From: Halobacteriales archaeon QH_10_67_13
Lineage (GTDB): Archaea; Halobacteriota; Halobacteria; Halobacteriales; Haloarculaceae
Length of the DNA: 8,371 bases
Assembly (NCBI GenBank): GCA_003021335.1
Contig: PXQL01000104.1
Span: 26,689 to 35,059, forward strand
Reading direction: 5' to 3'
The notes below the pieces were generated by a model. The model saw only the letters and a program-made list of their open reading frames with translations, did no database searches and had not been told where the DNA came from. Below, piece after piece: positions 1 through 4,243 of this stretch (within the stretch, counting starts at the first letter, position 1; the number at the start of each line of letters is the position of its first letter). Both the position numbers and the translations under genes were made by a program.

Positions 1-681
1 CGACAGTACGACCTCTCGACGGCGATTCTCGCTGGCGACACACTCTACTCGAAGGCCTTCGAGGGCATGCTCTCGACCGGCGCCTCGGCCGAGCGGTCGG
101 TCAAGGCCCTCTCGGAGCTGGCGACGACCTGTACGGAGATCTGCGAGGGACAGTCTCTGGACATCGACTTCGAGGCGCGCCGGGCGGTGACCCCCGACGA
201 GTACCTCGGGATGGTTGAGCTGAAGACGGCGGTGCTGTACGCGGCGGCGGCAAGCATCCCGGCGATACTGCTGGGGTACGACGAGGCCGTCGAGCCGCTT
301 CACAGCTACGGGCTCGACATCGGCCGAGCCTTCCAGATCCAGGACGACCTGCTCGATCTCCTGACCCCGACAGAGACGTTGGGCAAACAGCGCGGCAGCG
401 ACCTCGTGAAGGGCAAACAGACGCTCGTCACCGTCCACGCCCGCGACAACGGCGTCGATGTCGACGAGCTCGTCGAGACCGACAGTATCGAGGCGGTCAC
501 CGAGGCCGAGATCGACCGCGCCGTCGCCGAGCTTGAACGGACTGGCAGCATCCGGTACGCCAGCGAGACCGCTACGGAGCTCGTCGAGAGCGGCAAGTCA
601 CACCTCGATGCGCTTCCGAACAACCCCCCGCGAGACCGACTCGAGGAGATCGCCGATTACCTCGTCGAGCGTGAGTACTGA
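1..681 (+). CDS. idsA: Geranylgeranyl/farnesyl diphosphate synthase (polyprenyl synthetase), 5'-truncated
   Basis: This is the C-terminal 226 residues of a trans-prenyltransferase, a cytosolic enzyme that joins isopentenyl diphosphate to allylic diphosphates. In archaea its C20 (or C15/C25) products feed ether-lipid and carotenoid synthesis. The frame is open from base 1 (RQYDLSTAILAGDTLYSKAF...), so the gene begins outside the window; the ATG at 67 is internal. The second Asp-rich motif FQIQDDLLD is intact and is followed by LGKQRGSDLVKGKQTL, the conserved stretch that binds substrate phosphates. The LAGD and MVELKTAVLY segments also match the family. The first DDxxD motif should lie upstream, because family members are roughly 330-350 residues. 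The C-terminal half is acidic and helical, as in haloarchaeal homologues. The arginine decarboxylase follows 75 bp downstream on the same strand, so they may be cotranscribed. The family call is firm; product chain length cannot be read from this fragment. Confidence 0.93.
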   Translation, partial: RQYDLSTAILAGDTLYSKAFEGMLSTGASAERSVKALSELATTCTEICEGQSLDIDFEARRAVTPDEYLGMVELKTAVLYAAAASIPAILLGYDEAVEPLHSYGLDIGRAFQIQDDLLDLLTPTETLGKQRGSDLVKGKQTLVTVHARDNGVDVDELVETDSIEAVTEAEIDRAVAELERTGSIRYASETATELVESGKSHLDALPNNPPRDRLEEIADYLVEREY

Positions 682-756
682 CGCCCGCGTTTCACCCGGC
701 GCCCCCGCCGGCCGGAGGATCGCTACGCTCATGGCCGGTCGGGGCCGCCATCTCGC

Positions 757-1236
757 ATGATCCGGGTCGCCTGGGGAGCGGGCGCGGCCGAGACGCCGAT
801 GGCTTCTCTTGACGCGGCGCTCGCGGAGGCGGGCGCCCACCAGTACAACATCCGTGAGCTGTCCTCGGTCATCCCCGCGGGCGTCGCGGTCGAAACGCCC
901 GGCCGGCTCCCGGCGCTGGGTGCTCCCGGGACAGCCGTAGACGCGGTTCTCGCTCGCCGGACCAGCCCACCGGGCGAGCCGGCCGTCGCCGGGCTGGCCT
1001 GGGCCCGGGGCGCCGAGGAGGACGAACCGCTCGGTGTCGGGACCTTCTACGAGACGGGCGGCACCAACCGGGATCGAGTCCGCGAGCGGCTCCGGACCGG
1101 CATCGCTCGCGGCGCCGCGCTCAGGGATATCGACCCCGTCGAACCGGAGTTTCGCGTCGTCGAGACCGGCCCGACAGAGCACCACGTGAGCGCGGTCGCA
1201 CTTGCGGCCTACGGCAACGCCGAGCCACTGGTGTGA
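757..1236 (+). CDS. pdaD: Pyruvoyl-dependent arginine decarboxylase
   Basis: The 159-residue product matches the small archaeal PdaD family in length and motifs. These enzymes decarboxylate arginine to agmatine, which archaea use for polyamines and for the agmatidine modification of tRNA-Ile. The proenzyme cleaves itself between two serines, and the new N-terminal Ser becomes the pyruvoyl cofactor. The expected site is visible as ELSSVIPAG with Ser36-Ser37, so the beta chain would be about 36 residues and the alpha chain about 123. The N-terminal IRVAWGAGAAETPMAS segment is also typical. Glu99 in TFYETGG is the likely catalytic acid by position; this is inferred without an alignment. The ATG at 757 is preferred because the protein then begins directly at the conserved first strand. 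No clear TATA element precedes it, so expression may depend on the upstream isoprenoid synthase promoter. Its end faces citrate synthase, 34 bp away. Confidence 0.9.
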   Translation: MIRVAWGAGAAETPMASLDAALAEAGAHQYNIRELSSVIPAGVAVETPGRLPALGAPGTAVDAVLARRTSPPGEPAVAGLAWARGAEEDEPLGVGTFYETGGTNRDRVRERLRTGIARGAALRDIDPVEPEFRVVETGPTEHHVSAVALAAYGNAEPLV

Positions 1237-1270
1237 GCCGACCGACCTGCGAGTGAGTATGCGTCCGGGG

Positions 1271-2422
1271 CTACCGCTGATCGATTGGCACGAACGCCCG
1301 GTCGGCCGGGCCGACGTACCGCGCCCGCGGCCGGATGAGCCGGTTCGTGGCCTGGTACTCGAGTACGTGTCCAACCCACCCGCCGACCCGCGACATCGCG
1401 AATATTGGCGTGTACATGTCCTCGGGGATCCCGAGCTTGTGATAGACCGCCCCCGAATAGAAGTCGACGTTCGGGGCGATTCCTTTCTCGAGAAACGACA
1501 GCTCCCCAGTGAGGTGTGTCTCGATCCCGCGGGTGTACTCGAGCCAGCGTCGGTCGCCGTCAGCGGCGCTCAGCTTCCCGAGCCGCTCCCGAAGAATCTC
1601 CGCCCGGGGATCGGTCACCTCGTAGACGCGGTGGCCCCAGCCGGGGATGTGCTCGCCGGCCTCGACGCGGTTTCGCGCCCACTCGGTGGCCGACTCCTCG
1701 GCTCGGTCGATCTCCGCGAGCACCTCAATCCCGTCCTGGTTTGCGCCTCCGTGGAGCGGCCCCGAGAGGGCCCCCACGCCGGCCACGGCCGCGCTGTAGA
1801 TATCGGCGAACGTCGAGGCGACGGTGATCGCGACGAACGTCGAGGCGTTGAACCCGTGATCGGCGTGCAGGGTCAGCGCCATGTCGAAGGTGTCCGCGGC
1901 CACCTCGTCCGGGGGGTGGCCGGTGAGCATCCGCAGGAAGTCGGCGGCGTGGCCGTACTCCTCGTCCGGGGGGATCGGCCGCTCGCCGCGGCGCAGCCGG
2001 TCATAGGCCGCCAGGATCGTCGGCATCTTGGCGGCGATTCGGCGGCCCCGCTCGCGGGTCTCGGCGGCGTTCTGTGGCTCGCCGCCGGCCGAGGGGGCGG
2101 TCGCAGATAGCGCCGAGACAGCCGTCCGTAGCGCCGCCATCGGCGTCTCCCCCGCCTCGGCGAGGTCAGCGAGCAGATCCTGCACGGCGGGCGCGAGCGC
2201 GCGGTCGGCCGCAAGGGCGTCCCGAAAGTCTGCGAGTTCGTCCCGGGTCGGGAGCCGCTCGTGCCAGAGCAGGTACAGGACCTCCTCGAAGCTCGCCGAC
2301 TCGGCGAGATCGCCGATCTCGTAGCCCCGGTAGACGAGCCGCCCGGCGCTCCCGTCGACGTCACTGAGCGTCGTCTCGTCGACGACGACGCCTTCGAGTC
2401 CACGCCGGAGCTCGTCGTCCAT
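1271..2422 (-). CDS. citZ: Citrate synthase
   Basis: The 383-residue protein is a hexameric/dimeric-type (short, archaeal and Gram-positive) citrate synthase. It condenses acetyl-CoA and oxaloacetate to citrate at the entry of the TCA cycle, in the cytosol. Family landmarks appear in order: the N-terminal GVVVDETTLSDVDG and LVYRGYEIGDLA segments, LHADHGFNAST (His186, His189), GPLHGGAN with catalytic His224, GWGHRVY with His264, and NVDFYSG with catalytic Asp320. MSRVGGWVGH supplies an active-site Arg (Arg345) and RPRARYVG closes the chain. The ATG at 2422 gives the standard N-terminus. The same frame stays open upstream to 3037, but that extension is antisense to the next gene and matches nothing in the family, so I reject it. 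An oligo-T stretch 22-32 nt upstream of the ATG may be a weak leaderless promoter. It is divergent from the hydrolase at 2516 and convergent with pdaD. Confidence 0.96.
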   Translation of the reverse strand: MDDELRRGLEGVVVDETTLSDVDGSAGRLVYRGYEIGDLAESASFEEVLYLLWHERLPTRDELADFRDALAADRALAPAVQDLLADLAEAGETPMAALRTAVSALSATAPSAGGEPQNAAETRERGRRIAAKMPTILAAYDRLRRGERPIPPDEEYGHAADFLRMLTGHPPDEVAADTFDMALTLHADHGFNASTFVAITVASTFADIYSAAVAGVGALSGPLHGGANQDGIEVLAEIDRAEESATEWARNRVEAGEHIPGWGHRVYEVTDPRAEILRERLGKLSAADGDRRWLEYTRGIETHLTGELSFLEKGIAPNVDFYSGAVYHKLGIPEDMYTPIFAMSRVGGWVGHVLEYQATNRLIRPRARYVGPADRAFVPIDQR

Positions 2423-2443
2423 GTGCTTTGATTCGGCGGCGAG

Positions 2444-2454
2444 GACAAAAACCC
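2444..2454 (-). promoter_or_regulatory. Weak TATA-like element for citrate synthase
   Basis: On the minus strand the sequence reads gggtttttgtc, centred about 26 nt upstream of the citrate synthase ATG. That spacing would make the transcript leaderless, which is common in haloarchaea. The match to a TATA consensus is poor, and the call rests mainly on position and on being the only T-rich tract in this GC-rich 93-bp divergent gap. Confidence 0.35.
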
Positions 2455-2515
2455 AGCGCGGCCGTTCCCTTCCGGGACCGAACCCCTGAAGAACGTGGCA
2501 CGACCACCAACAGTA

Positions 2516-3472
2516 ATGACGCAACTGGGCACGGCCGAGGCGGCCCCGGGAGAGACCGACACCGGGCGTCTCGGGATCGGCGAGACGCGCGACGGGAGCC
2601 CGGCGGGACTCCCGGTCGCGGTCGTCAATGGCGCCGACGCCGGGCAGACGCTGTACGTGCAGGCGGCGAGCGACGGCGACGAGCTCAACGGCGTCGGCGT
2701 GATCCGCCGGGTCGTCCCGCGGCTCGACCCTGCCGAACTCTCCGGGACGATCCTCATCGTCGGCGTCGCGAACCTGTTTGGCTACCGGGTCGGCGAACAC
2801 CGCAACCCGATCGACGACACCAAGCTCAACCGGGCGTATCCGGGGTCGTCGGAGGGTTCGACGACCGAGCGGATCGCGGCCGCCACCTTCGATGCCGCCC
2901 AGCGGGCCGATCTCGCCCTGGATCTCCACCAGGGCTCTACCTCCCGGATGATCGAGGAGACCCGGATCCGGTGTGGCCGACGCCACCGGCTGCACGACCG
3001 GTGTCTCGACCTCGCGAAGGCGTTCGGGTGTGGACACGTTCTCGACCAGAAAGGCCCCGACGGACAGCTCGCCCGCGTGGCGCCCGACGAGGGGATCCCG
3101 ACGATCGACCCCGAGCTTGGGGGCTCGGTGGGGCTCGACGAGGCGAGCGTCCAGATTGGCGTCGACGGCGTGTTCAACGTGCTCCGGTCCTACGACTTTC
3201 TCCCCGGACGGGCCACAACCGGGCCACAGACCCGCGCGACCGGCTTCGACCAGTACGGCGCCCCCGCCGGCGGACTGGTCGACTTCGAGGTGAGTCTCGG
3301 CGAGCGGATCTCCCGCGGCCGGACGCTGTTTACCGTCACCGACGTGTTCGGCCGGCAGAACGCGACCGTCACCGCCGACTCCGACGGCATCTTCTGGCGG
3401 ACCCGCCGCCGCCCGCAGGTCGCGACCGGTGAGTACGTCTGTTCGGTCGGGACCGACATCGACTCCTACTGA
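2516..3472 (+). CDS. Succinylglutamate desuccinylase/aspartoacylase-family metallohydrolase
   Basis: The 318-residue protein belongs to the AstE/AspA branch of zinc carboxypeptidase-like (M14-fold) enzymes, COG3608 type, which hydrolyse N-acyl amino acids or related amides. Visible motifs are SDGDELNG (residues 52-59), where the family normally has HGxE metal ligands; NPIDDTKLNRAYPG (97-110), with the substrate-binding Asn-Arg; DLHQG with metal-ligand His138; and DPELGG with the probable catalytic Glu200. The C-terminal third is a small beta domain (GGLVDFEVSLGERISRGRTL) resembling a lipoyl-like barrel, which fits COG3608 members. Position 53 is Asp where characterised relatives have the first zinc-binding His. 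This may be a normal variant of the archaeal subfamily or may signal altered metal use. An in-frame GTG at 2495 would add seven residues; I prefer the ATG. The substrate cannot be inferred. It is divergent from citrate synthase with no strong promoter visible. Confidence 0.85.
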   Translation: MTQLGTAEAAPGETDTGRLGIGETRDGSPAGLPVAVVNGADAGQTLYVQAASDGDELNGVGVIRRVVPRLDPAELSGTILIVGVANLFGYRVGEHRNPIDDTKLNRAYPGSSEGSTTERIAAATFDAAQRADLALDLHQGSTSRMIEETRIRCGRRHRLHDRCLDLAKAFGCGHVLDQKGPDGQLARVAPDEGIPTIDPELGGSVGLDEASVQIGVDGVFNVLRSYDFLPGRATTGPQTRATGFDQYGAPAGGLVDFEVSLGERISRGRTLFTVTDVFGRQNATVTADSDGIFWRTRRRPQVATGEYVCSVGTDIDSY

Positions 3473-3696
3473 GACCGTTCGGACGGCGCGATATTATCCC
3501 GGACAGTAACTTCCATCCCGTCTACACCGTACTTATAAATTTCTACATCTCGGAACGTAGTATTAAATCGGCGGTTGGACCGGTTTCTGGTATATACGCC
3601 AATCAAATCGTCGCACGGTCGGACGCTGGTGCTCAGGTACGCGGTCACCGGCAGCGCGATCACGGCTGTGAGGATCGTAACTGGATCGACGTCGTC

Positions 3697-3927
3697 GTGC
3701 TCGCCGACGCGGCGATGATCCTCGCTGGGCTCGGCGCGACACTCGCGACCGGCGTCGGAACCTGGGTTGGGTTCGATGTCTCGGCGGGCTTTCACGTGGT
3801 GTTGCTCGGCGTGTTGTCTCTCTCTTTGCCGAGACGCCCAGCGCTGGCCCTGCTCTCTCGGACCGACGGCGAGTTGCCGTCCTCGTCTCGATCGTACGCT
3901 CCCCCGAACTCCCGAAACCGTCCGTAG
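3697..3927 (+). CDS. Possible small two-segment membrane protein, or remnant of one
   Basis: A GTG-initiated frame of 76 codons begins with a hydrophobic run (LADAAMILAGLGATLATG), a short VGTWVGFDVSAG turn, then a second hydrophobic run (FHVVLLGVLSLSLP). This helix, Gly-rich turn, helix pattern resembles the many uncharacterised small membrane proteins of haloarchaea and their viruses. After about residue 45 the chain turns Arg/Ser/Pro-rich (PRRPALALLSRTD...), which looks like read-through after a frameshift rather than real protein. The frame is also open well upstream of the GTG, so the start is uncertain. It may be a broken gene in a decaying island, or chance coding potential. No promoter clearly positions this start. 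I do not recognise a specific family. Confidence 0.3.
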   Translation: MLADAAMILAGLGATLATGVGTWVGFDVSAGFHVVLLGVLSLSLPRRPALALLSRTDGELPSSSRSYAPPNSRNRP

Positions 3928-3957
3928 ATTTAATTAATGGGACGAACAACCACACGA

Positions 3958-3997
3958 GTGACACACTTGGGGCGTGTGGGGTCACGACGAGTCGTCG
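3958..3997. repeat. Two adjacent hairpin-forming inverted repeats
   Basis: The first element pairs gtgac (3958-3962) with gtcac (3981-3985) and, inside it, acac (3963-3966) with gtgt (3974-3977). This gives a nine-pair stem with a three-base bulge around a seven-base loop. An alternative pairing uses ccacacg (3950-3956) with cgtgtgg (3973-3979). Directly abutting it, cgacga (3985-3990) and tcgtcg (3992-3997) form a second near-perfect palindrome around a single base. No T-tract follows, so it is not a classic intrinsic terminator. It could be an operator or an RNA structure upstream of the small peptide gene. GC-rich chance pairing remains possible. Confidence 0.4.
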
Positions 3998-4044
3998 CAG
4001 ACAGCCGCCAGCGAGATCCGTAATATCCAGTTATTTTCTGTGGG

Positions 4045-4066
4045 AAAATATAAGAAAGATTTAATC
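4045..4066 (+). promoter_or_regulatory. Archaeal promoter of the 44-residue peptide gene
   Basis: An AT-rich block contains two overlapping TATA-like sequences, aaaatataag and, closer to the gene, tttaatc (4060-4066). The nearer one predicts transcription starting about 26 nt downstream, near 4089-4090. That is only about five bases before the ATG at 4095, giving a nearly leaderless message. No Shine-Dalgarno sequence lies before the ATG, which agrees with this. The placement is a good argument that the tiny downstream frame is a real gene. Confidence 0.6.
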
Positions 4067-4094
4067 AAGTGCCAGCTGATATGTTAGGTGTACC

Positions 4095-4229
4095 ATGGAA
4101 GATAGCAAGGTCCGGGCATTCCTTCGGGATCACCCCAAGCTGCTGGGCGCACTGTTCGGAGCAACCGTTCTGCTGTCGCAGGCTGGCTCTGCACTCGCTG
4201 GAAGCGGTGCGACCATCTCTGGCCCTTAG
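4095..4229 (+). CDS. Tiny haloarchaeal peptide with signal-peptide/single-TM architecture
   Basis: The frame encodes 44 residues from a well-placed ATG to TAG. Residues 1-15 (MEDSKVRAFLRDHPK) are charged. Residues 16-35 form a hydrophobic segment (LLGALFGATVLLSQAGSALA) ending in an AxA-like motif. The tail is nine residues, GSGATISGP. This reads either as a signal peptide whose cleavage after Ala35 would release a nonapeptide, or as a single-pass membrane peptide with a very short tail. From memory it resembles a family of very short haloarchaeal proteins sharing an HPxxxGxLFxxxxLLSQAG core (possibly those annotated DUF7503); I cannot check this. The promoter lies at the expected distance. 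The gene faces the CHAT gene tail to tail with a 14-bp gap. No function is known to me; a role as substrate, signal or effector linked to the CHAT protein is conjecture. Confidence 0.75.
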   Translation: MEDSKVRAFLRDHPKLLGALFGATVLLSQAGSALAGSGATISGP

Positions 4230-4243
4230 CGTAGCAAAATAAC
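4230..4243. terminator. Short A/T-rich junction between convergent genes
   Basis: Only 14 bases separate the two stop codons. On the minus strand the CHAT stop is followed at once by gttatttt, a T-rich tract of the kind that terminates archaeal transcription. On the plus strand the reading continues through aaaataacttattct into the CHAT 3' end. The two messages therefore probably overlap antisense at their 3' ends. No hairpin is visible. Confidence 0.35.

Larger units (their letters stand above)
3473..4094. other. AT-richer gene-poor stretch with scattered promoter-like sequences
   Basis: This 622-bp stretch lies between the hydrolase and the small peptide gene and has no convincing conserved gene. 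It contains strong TATA-like sequences: ttataaat at 3533-3540, tattaaat near 3561-3568, tatata near 3590, atttaattaat near 3928-3938, and those just before the peptide gene. GC content is visibly lower at both ends (about 30% by hand count for 4021-4080) than in the surrounding genes, while the middle (3610-3925) is GC-rich and holds the weak frame at 3697-3927. The mixture suggests a decayed or recently inserted segment, or a regulatory region carrying one or more small genes. I found no tRNA, integrase, long terminal repeat or CRISPR repeat in it. Confidence 0.6.

Noticed and set aside
1808..1847. Direct repeat gaacgtcgaggcg occurring twice, 27 bases apart
   Set aside because: It lies in frame within citrate synthase and encodes the repeated Ala-Ser-Thr-Phe of the natural sequence NASTFVAITVASTF.
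1202..2110. Plus-strand frame of 302 codons
   Set aside because: It lies antisense to the well-supported citrate synthase and has shadow-like composition.
2423..3037. Open extension of the citrate synthase frame upstream, giving a 588-residue protein
   Set aside because: The extension is antisense to the aspartoacylase-like gene and resembles no citrate synthase. The ATG at 2422 gives the family's normal N-terminus and length.
3466..3795. Minus-strand frame of 109 codons with a hydrophobic patch and a plausible-looking C-terminal half (DVEIYKYGVDGMEVTVRD)
   Set aside because: No start with a fitting promoter or family resemblance. It overlaps the weak plus-strand membrane frame and the end of the hydrolase gene. 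The acidic C-terminal half keeps it from being ruled out fully, but I cannot support it as a gene.
3563..3985. Minus-strand frame of 140 codons
   Set aside because: The product is mostly Arg/Ser/Thr/Pro-rich without domain pattern, as expected for a shadow frame.
3937..4023. 28-codon frame from an ATG after a TATA-like tract
   Set aside because: The product is Arg/Thr-rich with no hydrophobic or conserved pattern, and it overlaps the inverted repeats.
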